Below are positions 26,847-37,365 of a stretch of 64,000 nucleotides of DNA, piece by piece (position 1 is the stretch's first letter; each line of letters opens with the position of its first letter). The notes beneath the pieces are model-generated. The model was not told the DNA's origin. It did no database searches and saw only the letters and a program-made list of their open reading frames with translations. Origin of the DNA: Yersinia mollaretii ATCC 43969 (GTDB lineage Bacteria; Pseudomonadota; Gammaproteobacteria; Enterobacterales; Enterobacteriaceae); NCBI RefSeq assembly GCF_013282725.1, contig NZ_CP054043.1, positions 1,178,001-1,242,000 of the forward strand. The letters run 5' to 3'. The position numbers and the translations under genes were made by a program.

Positions 26847-28220
26847 TCAGATCACGCGGGAGAACTGCTGTCTGCGCGCCTGTTTACGCAAATAGATATC
26901 GAAGCACATACAGATATTACGAATGAGTAAGCGCCCACGTGGCGTCACACGAATGCCCTTTTCATTCCGCTCCACCAACCCATCTTGTTCGAAGGGGGCC
27001 AGCAACTCGAAATCTTCGGCAAAATAATCCGCGAAATGAATTCCATAATGCTGCTCAATCGGCTGATAACTGATTTGGAAATTGCAAATTAGCGTTTTAA
27101 TCACATCGCGGCGGAGGCAATCATCCTCGGTCATCGTCAGACCGCGCCACAGCGCATTGCCCCGTTGTTCCACACAGGCGTAGTAGGTTTTCAGATCTTT
27201 TTCGTTCTGCGCGTAGCTGTCACCCAACATGCTGATCGCCGAAACCCCTAAGCCGAGCAGGTCACTCTCGCCTTGAGTGGTATAGCCTTGGAAATTGCGG
27301 TGTAATTTCCCTTCCCGCTGCGCTACCGCTAACTCATCATCTGGGCGGGCAAAGTGATCCATCCCAATAAACTGATAACCGGATTCGGTTAAGAAGCGGA
27401 TGGTGTGCTGCAAGATATCCAGCCGCTGCTCGGCGCTGGGGAGATCCGCATCTTTGATTTTGCGTTGCGCGGCAAACAGGCTCGGCAAGTGGGCGTAATT
27501 AAAGACGCTCAGGCGGTCGGGATTGAGTTCAGCCACCCGTTTGAGGGTAAAAGCAAAACTTTCTGGTGTCTGCTTGGGCAAACCATAAATCAAATCAATA
27601 TTGGTGGAGTTAAAACCGAGCGCTTTCGCCCGCGCAATCAGCGCAAAGATAAAATCTTCGTCTTGCTCACGGTTAACCAGCCGTTGGACCTCTTTATTGA
27701 AATCCTGCACCCCCATGCTCAGGCGGTTAAAGCCCTCCGCACGCAGGTGATCGAGCACATCCAGCTCAATTTCCCGTGGGTCCACTTCAATCGACTGCTC
27801 CGCACCGGGCAGGAAATCAAAGTGTTCACGCAGCAGATTCATCAGGTGGCTAATTTGCGTTTTATTCAGGTAGGTCGGCGTGCCACCGCCCCAGTGCATC
27901 TGGCTGACCTGACGCCCAGCGAACAGCGCCGCCCGCTGGCGGATCTCGTTTTCCAGCACCGCCAAGTATTCATCAGCTTTATGTTGCTGGCGCGTCACCA
28001 GCTTATTACAGCCGCAGAAGTAGCAAAGCTTATGGCAAAACGGAATGTGTACATACAGCGATAAAGGCCGCTGTGGGTAGCGCTTCACCGCCTGCTGAAA
28101 AGCAGATTCGTTATAATCTTCACTGAATTCAAGGGCGGTGGGGTACGAGGTGTAGCGTGGCCCTGAATAATTATATTTTTGAATCAGGGAGAGATCCCAA
28201 ACTATGGCGTGCTCAGACAT
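26847..28220 (-). CDS. hemN: HemN, oxygen-independent coproporphyrinogen III dehydrogenase
   Basis: 457 residues from the ATG at 28220. It is a radical-SAM enzyme that converts coproporphyrinogen III to protoporphyrinogen IX without oxygen in heme synthesis. The iron-sulfur motif reads CHKLCYFCGCNK (CxxxCxxCxC), followed by the SAM-site HWGGGTPTYL. The ATG six bases earlier (28226) is too close to the AAGGA site, so 28220 is preferred. A small ORF ends right over its start, suggesting coupling to the yihI side. Confidence 0.97.
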   Translation of the reverse strand: MSEHAIVWDLSLIQKYNYSGPRYTSYPTALEFSEDYNESAFQQAVKRYPQRPLSLYVHIPFCHKLCYFCGCNKLVTRQQHKADEYLAVLENEIRQRAALFAGRQVSQMHWGGGTPTYLNKTQISHLMNLLREHFDFLPGAEQSIEVDPREIELDVLDHLRAEGFNRLSMGVQDFNKEVQRLVNREQDEDFIFALIARAKALGFNSTNIDLIYGLPKQTPESFAFTLKRVAELNPDRLSVFNYAHLPSLFAAQRKIKDADLPSAEQRLDILQHTIRFLTESGYQFIGMDHFARPDDELAVAQREGKLHRNFQGYTTQGESDLLGLGVSAISMLGDSYAQNEKDLKTYYACVEQRGNALWRGLTMTEDDCLRRDVIKTLICNFQISYQPIEQHYGIHFADYFAEDFELLAPFEQDGLVERNEKGIRVTPRGRLLIRNICMCFDIYLRKQARRQQFSRVI

Positions 28221-28222
28221 GT

Positions 28223-28399
28223 TCATTCCTTCCGAAATTTGCGTCTACCGGGCCGGTGAGAGGGCAGATGTTTTCGTTGTCTGGCCGCAGTAGCGCTGCG
28301 CAACCGTGATCGTCGTTGCGACAGCCGCCATAGTTTACCCAATAACCACAATAGATAACATGTCAGTAGTAGGGTTATTGTCGGGATCACCCACTGCAT
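28223..28399 (-). CDS. Small putative membrane protein between yihI and hemN
   Basis: An open frame of 58 codons, too short for usual ORF lists, starts 4 bp after yihI and ends overlapping the upstream ATG of hemN. It reads MQWVIPTITLLLTCYLLWLL then GKLWRLSQRRSRLRSATAAR and a very basic tail. One N-terminal transmembrane helix followed by GKLWxL is reminiscent of the DUF2489 proteins that lie next to yihI in some gamma-proteobacteria, so it may be a shortened version. No strong ribosome-binding site is visible; translation would depend on coupling to yihI. Moderate confidence that it is expressed. Confidence 0.45.
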   Translation of the reverse strand: MQWVIPTITLLLTCYLLWLLGKLWRLSQRRSRLRSATAARQRKHLPSHRPGRRKFRKE

Positions 28400-28402
28400 C
28401 AC

Positions 28403-28960
28403 TTAAAATGCGTCTTTGGGATTACCGCCTTTCAGTAATTTCAGAATGTCTTCTGGCTTCTCTTCTTTCTCTTCGTCATCTTCATCATCGCCCAATTCAA
28501 TACCCAACTGCTCCATCAGGGCATCAATACGGTCCAATGTCAGATCAACGTAAGCCTGATCTTCTTTGCTCAATACTTCGTCATTATCCAGACGATCCAG
28601 CAAGGCATCCAGACGCTCATCGTTTTCCAGCTTGGTCAGCTCTTCTTCCGGCGTCAGACGTGGCTTAGCTTCTGCTTTGACTACTGGTTTGGTGGTTGGC
28701 TTGGCTTTTACCTTGCTCTCGACCACCAGCGGCACAGGCACTTTACTGCCGAAGCGGGGATCTTTCTCTTGCGCTGGGGTCTGGCCCTTCTTATTGCTGC
28801 CCTCAACGTTGCTTCTCGCCCCTGAGCGATTGCCGCTGTGCTTTTTCTGGCGTTTACGTTCGCGAGCTTCAATATCCAGCTCAACACGGGTTTTTTTAAT
28901 GCGCTTTGGCGTTGCGGTGCCTTTTGGGGCTGCACGTGGTGCTTTATTGGGTTGCTTCAT
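28403..28960 (-). CDS. yihI: YihI, activator of the GTPase Der
   Basis: 185 residues, highly charged. The N-terminal part is very basic ([20 protein letters not shown]), the C-terminal part very acidic ([20 protein letters not shown]), as in E. coli YihI, which stimulates Der GTPase and so slows 50S maturation. It lies between the csrC gene and hemN, all on the minus strand. Confidence 0.94.
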   Translation of the reverse strand: MKQPNKAPRAAPKGTATPKRIKKTRVELDIEARERKRQKKHSGNRSGARSNVEGSNKKGQTPAQEKDPRFGSKVPVPLVVESKVKAKPTTKPVVKAEAKPRLTPEEELTKLENDERLDALLDRLDNDEVLSKEDQAYVDLTLDRIDALMEQLGIELGDDEDDEEKEEKPEDILKLLKGGNPKDAF

Positions 28961-28999
28961 AACCTGTGCTCTTAAATGAGTATGGGATCGGATTGAGTA

Positions 29000-29031
29000 T
29001 ATACCCGTCGTCGAGAAATTTATTGGGTATA
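29000..29031. repeat. Minimal ERIC remnant: only the two termini
   Basis: TATACCCGTCGTCGAG and TTTATTGGGTATA are the two outer ends of an ERIC-type repeat in reverse orientation with the whole interior missing. It lies between yihI and the csrC terminator. Confidence 0.5.
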
Positions 29032-29063
29032 GTTTTGGGCGGAATCTAGCAGAAAGCAGACAA

Positions 29064-29361
29064 AGAAAAAAGGCGGCAGATTAACCTGTCGCCTTTTTTC
29101 GCACCTTCTGCCGAAGGATATCCTTACAGCGCACTCCCTGCACTTACCTAACGTCCCGGTTTCTCCCTCCTGCAATTCGCCGTCCTTACTGTCCCTCCAG
29201 CCCTGAAGGCGACTCACCCGGCGCTCCGGCCTGTGTCCCTGAACATCCTTTTACATTAGCTCCGTTTATCATCCTTGGCTCACCGCAGATCCATTACGTT
29301 CCTTAAGCATAGGCCACTCATCCTAAGTGATTATGCTCCCTGCTAGCACATCCTGAGCTAT
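29064..29361 (-). ncRNA. csrC: CsrC small RNA
   Basis: A non-coding RNA that binds and sequesters the translational regulator CsrA. It lies on the minus strand between engB and yihI, the position of E. coli csrC. The minus strand has more than a dozen GGA motifs, many as AGGA or GGGA in likely loops. The 3' end is a terminator hairpin (GGCGACAG paired with CTGCCGCC, then TTTTTT) whose sequence and downstream bases are almost those of E. coli csrC. The 5' end is placed near 29361 because AATAGCTCAGGATG resembles the E. coli start; it could shift by several bases. The interior has diverged from E. coli in all but the GGA motifs. Confidence 0.88.
29065..29099 (-). terminator. Terminator of CsrC
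   Basis: AAAAAAGGCGACAG and CTGCCGCCTTTTTT (minus strand) form a stem with one G-U pair and a 6-base loop, followed by the T-tract and TCTTTG. Confidence 0.93.
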
Positions 29362-29631
29362 TGAAATCACAAACAGCCATTTGTTTTTGTTCAAAAAAAC
29401 AACTATAAAAACAAATTATCTGTTAATGATATTAGCTGAGTTTTATGAAGTTTTTCTTAACAGTTGCTCAATGATAGGCCATTAATTTTCTCGACAATGA
29501 CCGCCAACTCACAAAAATGGTAATTTCACTGGGAAGTGGGAAAAAGATCCGTGGAAGATAAACCCCCTTTTTTCGTCCTGATGCAGTTATAATCGCCCGA
29601 TGTAAGCTATCTCTCACGGAGACGACAAATT

Positions 29632-30282
29632 TTGACTATCAGAAACTATAACTACCACATGACTCATTTCGTCATCAGTGCTCCGGATATCCGCCATCTG
29701 CCACGCGATGAAGGTATTGAGGTGGCATTTGCTGGCCGTTCAAATGCCGGTAAATCAAGTGCACTCAATACATTAACCAACCAGAAAGGTCTGGCCCGAA
29801 CCAGTAAAACCCCCGGCCGTACCCAATTGATTAACTTATTTGAAGTGGTTGATGGTGTGCGTCTAGTTGACTTACCGGGCTATGGTTATGCCGAAGTCCC
29901 AGAAGAGATGAAAATCAAGTGGCAGCGCGCGCTGGGGGAGTATTTGCAGAAACGTAACTGTCTGAAAGGATTGGTTGTGTTGATGGATATTCGCCATCCA
30001 CTGAAAGATTTGGATCAGCAGATGATTACTTGGGCGGTGGCCGTCGGCACGCCCGTGCTGTTACTCCTGACCAAAGCAGATAAGTTGGCATCAGGCGCTC
30101 GCAAGGCACAACTGAATATGGTGCGGGAAGCGATTATCCCCTTTATGGGCGATATTCAGGTTGAAGCCTTCTCATCATTGAAAAAGATCGGTGTTGATAA
30201 GTTGCGGGAAAAACTGGATACCTGGTTTAGCGAGATCCCGCCAGAAGTGATGATTGATGAGCATGACGACCAAGGTGAGTAA
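29632..30282 (+). CDS. engB: EngB (YihA), ribosome-biogenesis GTPase
   Basis: 216 residues; an essential GTP-binding protein for 50S assembly. Motifs G1 [10 protein letters not shown]3 DLPGYGYA and G4 TKADKL are clear. The likely start is a TTG at 29632 with GGAG about 10 bases upstream, giving [14 protein letters not shown], comparable to E. coli MTNLNYQQTHFV; an ATG at 29659 is the alternative. A TATAAT box lies at 29588-29593. Confidence 0.95.
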   Translation: MTIRNYNYHMTHFVISAPDIRHLPRDEGIEVAFAGRSNAGKSSALNTLTNQKGLARTSKTPGRTQLINLFEVVDGVRLVDLPGYGYAEVPEEMKIKWQRALGEYLQKRNCLKGLVVLMDIRHPLKDLDQQMITWAVAVGTPVLLLLTKADKLASGARKAQLNMVREAIIPFMGDIQVEAFSSLKKIGVDKLREKLDTWFSEIPPEVMIDEHDDQGE

Positions 30283-30297
30283 TTAATCCCGCCAATC

Positions 30298-30320
30298 CCG
30301 CCGCACATATTATGCGGCGG
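30298..30320 (+). terminator. Hairpin after engB
   Basis: CCGCCGCA and TGCGGCGG form an 8-bp GC-rich stem 15 bp after the engB stop. No T-tract follows directly. The Spot 42 terminator hairpin, reached next from the opposite strand, is itself bidirectional in shape. Confidence 0.6.
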
Positions 30321-30352
30321 AGATCACCGCTATTCTGCCAGCAAAAGCCCAA

Positions 30353-30460
30353 TAAAAAACGCCCCAGTCAACAAGTGACTGGGGCGGCTAATATATAGCC
30401 AAATCCGATTACGTGAAGTAAAAGGTCTGAAAGATAGAACATCTTACCTCTGTACCCTAC
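30353..30460 (-). ncRNA. spf: Spot 42 small RNA
   Basis: An Hfq-dependent sRNA that represses carbon-catabolism mRNAs such as galK. The minus strand begins GTAGGGTACAGAGGTAAGAT, identical to E. coli Spot 42, runs through TTCACGTAATCGGATTTGGC and ends in the GC-rich terminator CGCCCCAGTCAC...GACTGGGGCG-T6. It lies between polA and engB as in E. coli. Confidence 0.97.
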
Positions 30461-30618
30461 ATCTGTAACTCTACATCATTTTTTCGCAGGGCAAAAGAAT
30501 TTTTTGTTGTATAGTTACACAAATTGTCACGATTCAGCGCACATCTTCCTCGCATAATCGGCACTAAATGTAGCTTAATTACATAAAGTGCTTTAATTAT
30601 CACCACTTACCCGCACAA

Positions 30619-33417
30619 CTAGTGAGCCTGATCCCAGTTGTCGCCAACCCCGACATCAACCTTCAGTGGCACCGCCAACTGCATACTCTGTTCCATCAAC
30701 TCACGGATTTTCTGTTCAGCGCTTTCTAATACACTTTCATGCACCTCAAACACCAATTCATCGTGTACCTGCATGATGACCCGCACCAAAGGCTCAGGTT
30801 CTTGCTGTAACCAAGCATCCACGGCAATCATGGCTCGCTTAATGATATCAGCGGCAGTGCCTTGCATTGGGGCGTTGATTGCTTCACGTTCGGCAGCCTT
30901 ACGGCGATTGGCATTGCGCGAGTGAATATCAGGCAGATAGAGGCGGCGGCCATCCAGTGTGGTGACGTAGCCTTGATCAGCGGCTTGTTTGCGGGTGCGC
31001 TCCATATATTCCAGCACGCCCGGATAGCGCTCAAAGTAGAGATCCATGTAGCGCTGCGCTTCACCACGCGGGATATTCAGTTGCCGTGCCAGACCAAAGG
31101 CGCTCATACCATAAATCAGGCCAAAGTTAATCGCTTTGGCGCTACGGCGCTGTTCGCTCGTGACTTTTTCCAGTGGCAAACCAAAGACTTCCGCTGCGGT
31201 CGCGCGGTGAATATCTTTCCCCGCAGCAAATGCCGTCAGTAGCCCTTCATCCTGCGACAGATGCGCCATGATACGCAATTCAATCTGTGAGTAGTCGGCC
31301 GCCATGATGCGGTAACCTTGCGGCGCAATAAAAGCCTGACGTATGCGACGCCCTTCTTCATTTCGCACCGGTATATTTTGCAGGTTAGGATCACGGGAGG
31401 AGAGACGCCCAGTGGCCGTCACAGCCTGATGATAAGAGGTATGGACCCGGCCCGACACCGGGTTAATCATCAGCGGTAGCTTGTCGGTATAGGTGCTTTT
31501 GAGCTTCGCCAAACCGCGATATTCGAGAATGACTTTCGGCAGAGGATAATCCAGTGCCAATTCGGCCAGCACTTCCTCGTTAGTCGACGCTGCGCCCCCC
31601 GGCGTTTTTTTCAAGATGGGCAGTTTTTGTTTTTCATACAAAATCACCTGTAGCTGTTTAGGTGACGCGAGGTTGAATGGCTCTTCCGCCAGTTCATGGG
31701 CCTGCTTTTCCAGCTCATCAAGGCGAATGGTCAGCTCTTTTGAGTGCGCGGCCAATATATTTTGGTCAATCAATACGCCGGTGCGCTCAATGCGGGATAA
31801 AATCGGCAGCAGCGGCATCTCAATTTCCTGAAATACGCGCTTCAGCCCTTCACTCTCCTGCAACTTCGGCCATAGCACCAAATGTAGCTGTAGGGTGACA
31901 TCGGCATCCTCTGAGGCATAAGGTCCCGCTTGTTCCAACGCAATCTGGTTAAAAGTCAGCTGATTTTTGCCTTTACCGGCAATCTCTTCAAAGGTGATGG
32001 TTTTATGGTTGAGGTAACGCTCCGCCAAGCTATCCATATCATGGCGGCCCGCCACGCTGTTTAAAACGTAAGACTCCAGCATGGTATCGAATGCAATACC
32101 GCGCAGCTCAATGCCATAACGCGCCAACATGCTTTGATCAAACTTGAGGTTTTGCCCAACTTTAAGGGCTTTGTCATCTTCCAGCAGCGGTTTTAGTGTC
32201 GCGAGAACCCAGTCACGATCAAGCTGTGCGGGGGCGTCCAGATAATCATGCGCGAGTGGCAGATAGGCCGCTTCGCCCGGAGCGACCGCAAACGAGAGAC
32301 CAATCAAGTTGTTGCTGAGGGTATCAAGGCCGTCGGTTTCAGTATCAAACGCAAACACGTCCGCTTTTTTAAGCCGCTCGATCCAGTCAGCTAAGGATTT
32401 TTCATCCAAAATAGTGTGGTAGTTCTCTTGCGACAACACCGCCGTGACTTCAGCCGCTGGGGCTGGCTCTGTCGCGACAAAGGTTTTATTGCTGGTTTGC
32501 CCGGTTGGCCGCTCTTTTTTGCCGTCTAGCCATTTTCCCTCTTCGACATCGGCCAGCCAGCGCTTGAATTCATAGCGGCTGAATAACTGATGCAACTGCT
32601 CATCATCCGGCGGTGAGACGGTCAACTCGTCGCAAGTGACATCCAGTTCGACATCCGTTTTAATGGTGGCGAGTTTATAAGAGAGGTAGGCGACATCTTT
32701 ATTCTGCTCTAATTTGGCAGACATCGTTTTAGCGCCACGGAATGTTAGTGTGGGTATTTTATCCAAATTACTGAATAGCGAGTCCAATCCGCCCAGACCT
32801 TGCAATAAAGCCTGCGCGGTCTTTTCACCCACACCGGGTACGCCTGGAATATTGTCTGATGAATCTCCCATCAGGGCCAGAAAATCAATAATCAGTTCAG
32901 GGGGAACGCCATATTTTTCGCACACTTCCTGTGGCCCTAAAATAGCGTTGTTCATTGTATTAATGAGAGTGATATTCGGCGTAACTAATTGCGCCATATC
33001 TTTATCACCGGTACTAATTAATACGGAATGACCTGCTTTTTCTGCTTCTTGCGCCAGAGTGCCAATAACATCATCCGCCTCGACCCCAGAAACCACCAAT
33101 AAAGGCAATCCCATCGCCTTGACCATTTGGTGAAGCGGCTCTATTTGCGATCGTAAATCATCGGGCATCGGTGGGCGGTGAGATTTATATTCAGCGAATA
33201 ACTCATCACGAAATGTTTTGCCTTTAGCATCAAAAACAACCGCAACATGGCTTGGACGATATTGCAGCAACAGACTGCGCAACATGTTCAACACGCCATA
33301 CATCGCGCCTGTCGGTTCGCCGCTGCCATTGGTCAACGGTGGGAAGGCATGGTAAGCGCGATAGAGGTAAGAGGAACCGTCAACGAGGATCAATGGGTTT
33401 TCTGCAATCTGGGCCAT
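30619..33417 (-). CDS. polA: PolA, DNA polymerase I
   Basis: 932 residues with the three domains of Pol I: 5'-3' exonuclease (about 1-300; [27 protein letters not shown]), 3'-5' proofreading exonuclease (about 330-520; FDTETDGLD) and the polymerase (motif A DYSQIELR, motif B with [14 protein letters not shown], motif [10 protein letters not shown]). It fills gaps in repair and removes Okazaki primers. Length is close to the 928 of E. coli. It is transcribed toward spf. Confidence 0.98.
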   Translation of the reverse strand: MAQIAENPLILVDGSSYLYRAYHAFPPLTNGSGEPTGAMYGVLNMLRSLLLQYRPSHVAVVFDAKGKTFRDELFAEYKSHRPPMPDDLRSQIEPLHQMVKAMGLPLLVVSGVEADDVIGTLAQEAEKAGHSVLISTGDKDMAQLVTPNITLINTMNNAILGPQEVCEKYGVPPELIIDFLALMGDSSDNIPGVPGVGEKTAQALLQGLGGLDSLFSNLDKIPTLTFRGAKTMSAKLEQNKDVAYLSYKLATIKTDVELDVTCDELTVSPPDDEQLHQLFSRYEFKRWLADVEEGKWLDGKKERPTGQTSNKTFVATEPAPAAEVTAVLSQENYHTILDEKSLADWIERLKKADVFAFDTETDGLDTLSNNLIGLSFAVAPGEAAYLPLAHDYLDAPAQLDRDWVLATLKPLLEDDKALKVGQNLKFDQSMLARYGIELRGIAFDTMLESYVLNSVAGRHDMDSLAERYLNHKTITFEEIAGKGKNQLTFNQIALEQAGPYASEDADVTLQLHLVLWPKLQESEGLKRVFQEIEMPLLPILSRIERTGVLIDQNILAAHSKELTIRLDELEKQAHELAEEPFNLASPKQLQVILYEKQKLPILKKTPGGAASTNEEVLAELALDYPLPKVILEYRGLAKLKSTYTDKLPLMINPVSGRVHTSYHQAVTATGRLSSRDPNLQNIPVRNEEGRRIRQAFIAPQGYRIMAADYSQIELRIMAHLSQDEGLLTAFAAGKDIHRATAAEVFGLPLEKVTSEQRRSAKAINFGLIYGMSAFGLARQLNIPRGEAQRYMDLYFERYPGVLEYMERTRKQAADQGYVTTLDGRRLYLPDIHSRNANRRKAAEREAINAPMQGTAADIIKRAMIAVDAWLQQEPEPLVRVIMQVHDELVFEVHESVLESAEQKIRELMEQSMQLAVPLKVDVGVGDNWDQAH

Positions 33418-33979
33418 AGAGTTTCTTCATCTTTATTCAGCAAGGTCTGACGCTAAGAATGCCATAGCTGGCGGCAAGAGACGAATCTTAGCGTCCATTC
33501 TTGTGCGAAAGAGAGCATTTTTGCTCAGAGATCTTGAAGATCCTTTCTGTGGATAACTTTGTGAGTAAAAACATGTGCAGATTATATTTATCCGTCATCC
33601 AGCAAAGAGTTAATAATTAAACCAAGTATTATCATGGAGTTATGATTGCCTCTTTCTTATTTTACTGTCATTTTTCCTTTATCTCAATTGTGGATATTAC
33701 TTATTTAGTCACGAGCTGAAGATAAATAAATTTCACTTATGGGCGAATTATCTCACGCCTTTTTTTATTACACTAAGCCACCCATTTTTAGCATTTTTAC
33801 ATCATGAATATCCACACCAAATCATCACGGAAATAGATAAGTAGATAAAAAACAACACCCCGAAAAATAGAAAGCCAGCATTCGGTCGCGTGTCTGTGAC
33901 GTGGGATAATAGAGTGATTTAACAGCAGGGAAAGAAATAGAGTGGCAAAACAAAGTGCAGTGTGGGTATTGGGTGAGTC
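33418..33979. other. polA upstream region, no gene
   Basis: About 560 bp of AT-rich DNA between polA and dsbA without a credible ORF. It contains a perfect DnaA box (TGTGGATAA, 33548-33556) about 130 bp before the polA start, and must hold the polA promoter. Confidence 0.6.
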
Positions 33980-34011
33980 AAAGAGGCGCTAACAAAAGCC
34001 AGCGCCTCTTT
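33980..34011 (-). terminator. Rho-independent terminator after dsbA
   Basis: AAAGAGGCGCT and AGCGCCTCTTT make a perfect 11-bp stem around a 10-base loop, just past the dsbA stop codon. Confidence 0.9.
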
Positions 34012-34019
34012 ACGTATAA

Positions 34020-34643
34020 TTACTTTTGGGTCAGTAGGAACTTAACGACATCCGCATACTGTTTCACATAGGTATCCATTGAGCTGGTATCCATGCCATC
34101 GTTCTTAATCATATATTTGCCATTAACAAACATGGCCGGAACGCCGCGTAATTCTAAATCTTGAGCCGCTTTTTGCTGCTGAGCAACCAAGGATTTAACC
34201 ACAAAGCTATTTAATGCCGCATCGTAGTCTTCACCACTCACACCCGCTTTGATAAAGACATTACGGATGTCATCGGGGGTCTGAACCGTTTGTGTTTTCT
34301 GTACGCCTTCAAACATCAGTGGGGTGATTTTATCTTCAACGCCCAGCGCCATAGCAACAGCCCATGCTTGAGTCAGTTGCTTGCCTAATGGGCCAAGGAA
34401 CTCAACATGATAACGGGTCATTTTAGTCCCTTCTGGCAGTGCTTTTTTTACTGCCTGAGGAACATGGTAAATTTCTTCAAACTGGTAGCAGTGAGGGCAG
34501 TAGAAAGAGAAAAACTCTAAAACCTGAGGCTCACCCGTTACGGGTTTGTTTAACGTCTGGTACTGAGTACCGTCAGTAAATTGTGCGGCTGATGCGCTGA
34601 ATGCCATCACCATGCCAACAAGCGCTAACCAAACATTTTTCAT
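34020..34643 (-). CDS. dsbA: DsbA, periplasmic thiol:disulfide oxidoreductase
   Basis: 207 residues. A signal peptide ([20 protein letters not shown], cut after Ala19) directs it to the periplasm, where it introduces disulfides into newly exported proteins. The redox site is CPHC at residues 49-52 of the precursor, and the cis-Pro loop [12 protein letters not shown] is present. It lies 27 bp after srkA; in E. coli the two genes form an operon. Confidence 0.98.
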   Translation of the reverse strand: MKNVWLALVGMVMAFSASAAQFTDGTQYQTLNKPVTGEPQVLEFFSFYCPHCYQFEEIYHVPQAVKKALPEGTKMTRYHVEFLGPLGKQLTQAWAVAMALGVEDKITPLMFEGVQKTQTVQTPDDIRNVFIKAGVSGEDYDAALNSFVVKSLVAQQQKAAQDLELRGVPAMFVNGKYMIKNDGMDTSSMDTYVKQYADVVKFLLTQK

Positions 34644-34670
34644 ACTATAACGATCTCCATTATCTTAGCT

Positions 34671-35657
34671 TTAGTACATTGGCATCAGCTGCAAAGGCGG
34701 TGCCTGCAACAGCTTAACCTGCTCAGTAAATGATGCAGTCTGCTGTAACCAAAAATCAGACTCCGCCATCCACGGAAAACTTTTAGGGAATGCAGGGTCC
34801 TGCCAACGTCTGGCGACCCATGCAAGGTAATAAACCATCCGCATCGCGCGTAAAGGTTCAATCAGTGCGAGTTCACGCTGATCAAAATCAGCAAACTCAC
34901 CATAGGCTTCTAGCAGAATATCCAACTGGATCAACTGCTCACTGCGTTCACCGTGTAGTAGCATCCAGAGATCCTGAATCGCTGGACCATTTCTGGCATC
35001 ATCCAGATCGACAAACATCGGCCCATCACGCCATAAAATGTTGCCGGGGTGGCAGTCACCATGTAGCCGCAATGGCTGCCAATCGGTGTGCCAATACTGC
35101 TGAATGGTACTGATCAACAGATCGGTCGCCGCCAGAAACTTATCTCGCTGTTTTGTTGGTACCAGACTACTGCTGGCCAACAACTGGCGTGGTTCTGTCA
35201 GATACTCTTCAATGCCGATCGTTGAACGAGCAACAAAAAGTTTATCGCTACCCACTTGATGAATCCGGCCGAGAAAACGCCCGACCCACTCTAATTGGTC
35301 AAGATTATCTATCTCATACTGGCGGCCGCCGACACTGGGAAATACCGCAAAGAAAAACCCATGATGAGTATGCAAGGTGTTCCCATTGAGCAGCAAGGGA
35401 GCTATCACCGGGATCTCCGACTCTGCCAAATCAAGCGAGAATTGATGCTCCTCGGTGATTTGTTCGCGACTCCAGCGCTCAGGACGATAAAATTTCACCA
35501 CATAACGTTTACGATCTTCATCCATAAACTGATAAACGCGGTTTTCGTAACTGTTAAGCGCGGTTAAACCAGAATCCACCCGTAAACCGACCCCTTCAAG
35601 GGCATCCATAATCAGGTCAGGAGACAACGTCTGAAAATTAAAGGCAGAGCTGTTCAT
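34671..35657 (-). CDS. srkA: SrkA (RdoA/YihE), stress-response protein kinase
   Basis: 328 residues of the aminoglycoside-phosphotransferase-like kinase fold. The catalytic loop is LHGDCHPGNILW and the metal-binding motif MFVDLDDARNG. In E. coli it is a Ser/Thr kinase of the Cpx regulon that opposes stress-induced cell death. It heads the srkA-dsbA unit. Confidence 0.96.
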   Translation of the reverse strand: MNSSAFNFQTLSPDLIMDALEGVGLRVDSGLTALNSYENRVYQFMDEDRKRYVVKFYRPERWSREQITEEHQFSLDLAESEIPVIAPLLLNGNTLHTHHGFFFAVFPSVGGRQYEIDNLDQLEWVGRFLGRIHQVGSDKLFVARSTIGIEEYLTEPRQLLASSSLVPTKQRDKFLAATDLLISTIQQYWHTDWQPLRLHGDCHPGNILWRDGPMFVDLDDARNGPAIQDLWMLLHGERSEQLIQLDILLEAYGEFADFDQRELALIEPLRAMRMVYYLAWVARRWQDPAFPKSFPWMAESDFWLQQTASFTEQVKLLQAPPLQLMPMY

Positions 35658-35747
35658 AACAACATTCAGTCTATATAAGTGACAGCGACGCGCTGAGAAT
35701 AAGAAATAGTATCATCAAAGCCTAATCTACGCAGATAAGGAGTATGA

Positions 35748-36017
35748 CTAATCTTTAATGATGCCACGAGCGCGCAATATGGCCGTTTTAAAATCTTCTT
35801 CGAAATCTTTTTTCAATCCTGGGATCACTTCTGTCGATGCTGAACCGCGCATTTTCAGGTGATAAATAAGAATATCGTCGGTGAGATCTGAAAACTCCCC
35901 CTCGAAGCCCGCTTCAGCGGCCAGTTTTTGTAAAAACTGTACCAAATTTAAATCAGGCTCCTGCTGCCAGGCCGGATGTAAAAGCTCAATCAGTTCATTA
36001 ACACGATGGCATTTCAT
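35748..36017 (-). CDS. yihD: YihD, DUF1040-family protein
   Basis: An 89-residue soluble protein ([18 protein letters not shown]...) of the small YihD family, whose function is unknown. It lies between srkA and mobA, as in E. coli, and is 90 bp upstream of srkA. Confidence 0.94.
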   Translation of the reverse strand: MKCHRVNELIELLHPAWQQEPDLNLVQFLQKLAAEAGFEGEFSDLTDDILIYHLKMRGSASTEVIPGLKKDFEEDFKTAILRARGIIKD

Positions 36018-36170
36018 AGCAAATTTATCCTATTCAAAAATATGCAGACAAAGTAGCAGGGATAATCACACAGGGAAAGAGAGCCTACTGTCAATAAAAG
36101 TAAATCCTGACCGATCCTCCTATTTAAAGATACAATTCGTCAGTCAGTTGAATATAGCGGAGTGATAGAA

Positions 36171-36761
36171 ATGCAGCCCAATATAACAGGCGTTATTCTT
36201 GCCGGAGGCCGTTCTTCCCGAATGGGCGGAAATGATAAGGGATTGATTCCTCTTCATGGCAAGCCGCTGTTTCAACATGTCATTGACCGATTAAAACCGC
36301 AGGTTGATAACGTGCTAATTAATGCTAATCGTCATCAGGCGTTGTATCAAGAAAGTGGTATGCCGGTCATCAGCGATATCATTACTGGCTTCGTAGGCCC
36401 ACTGGCAGGCATGCATGTCGGGCTGAGCCATTCACCTACAGAATGGGTTGTGTTTGCTCCCTGCGATGTTCCCACACTTCCTATCAATTTGGTTTCTCAG
36501 CTTTGGCACGGGAAACAGCAAGCGTTGGCCGCTTATGTCCACGATGGCGAGCGAGCACATCCAACATTAGCCTTAATGCATGTCAGCTTAAAACCACGCC
36601 TTGCTGAATTTCTGGCAAATGGAGATCGTAAGCTGATGATATTGATGGAGAGTGTGAATGCACAACCCGTAATATTCCGTGGGCAAGCCAACCAATTTAG
36701 CAACCTAAATACCCCCGCAGATTGCGACTTATGGGAACAAAGTAAAAGAGGGTCGTTATGA
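36171..36761 (+). CDS. mobA: MobA, molybdenum cofactor guanylyltransferase
   Basis: 196 residues. It transfers GMP from GTP to molybdopterin to make the guanine dinucleotide form of the cofactor. The N-terminal GTP loop LAGGRSSRMGGNDKGL is diagnostic, and FAPCDVPTLP holds the metal-site Asp. The ATG at 36171 has GGAG 8 bases upstream; a GTG at 36162 is less well placed. It overlaps mobB by 4 bp. Confidence 0.96.
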   Translation: MQPNITGVILAGGRSSRMGGNDKGLIPLHGKPLFQHVIDRLKPQVDNVLINANRHQALYQESGMPVISDIITGFVGPLAGMHVGLSHSPTEWVVFAPCDVPTLPINLVSQLWHGKQQALAAYVHDGERAHPTLALMHVSLKPRLAEFLANGDRKLMILMESVNAQPVIFRGQANQFSNLNTPADCDLWEQSKRGSL

Positions 36762-37282
36762 GCCAAAAGATACCGCCGTTATTAGGTATAGCCGCGTACA
36801 GTGGTACAGGAAAAACGACGTTATTGAAAAGTCTGATCCCCTTACTTCAGCAGCGCCAGATCCGGGTCGGCTTAATCAAACATACACATCACAATATGGA
36901 GATTGATACTCCAGGGAAGGATAGTTATGAATTGCGTAAAGCTGGTGCTCATCAGACTCTGGTTGCCAGCGATTGTCGCTGGGCATTGATGACAGAAACA
37001 CCGGAACAAAAAACCTTGGATCTCCACTACCTGGCTAGCCGGCTAGATGCATCAACTATTGATCTCATCTTAGTCGAGGGTTTTAAGCATGAACCGATTA
37101 GCAAAATAGCACTTTATAGAGAAGCCGTGGGTAAGCCGTTCACAGACTTAATTGATGAATATGTTATCGCTTTGGCAAGTGACAAACCCATCTTGAGTAG
37201 TGCCGTAGATCAATTGGATATTAATCAGCCAGAAGAAATTGCAGAGTTTATTTGCGGTTGGTTAGGAAGGAAGCAGCAATAA
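36758..37282 (+). CDS. mobB: MobB, molybdopterin-guanine dinucleotide accessory GTPase
   Basis: 174 residues with the P-loop AAYSGTGKTTLL and a conserved KHTHHNMEIDTPGKDS stretch. It binds GTP and assists MobA in cofactor synthesis but is not essential. Its ATG overlaps the mobA stop, indicating one transcript. Confidence 0.95.
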   Translation: MSQKIPPLLGIAAYSGTGKTTLLKSLIPLLQQRQIRVGLIKHTHHNMEIDTPGKDSYELRKAGAHQTLVASDCRWALMTETPEQKTLDLHYLASRLDASTIDLILVEGFKHEPISKIALYREAVGKPFTDLIDEYVIALASDKPILSSAVDQLDINQPEEIAEFICGWLGRKQQ

Positions 37283-37365
37283 GAAGTAAAACTGAGCGGC
37301 GATAGAGCCTAGGTCTTATTAGATTTCAGCTCTACCCATACTTTTTGAGTTTTGAGTGAAGACAT

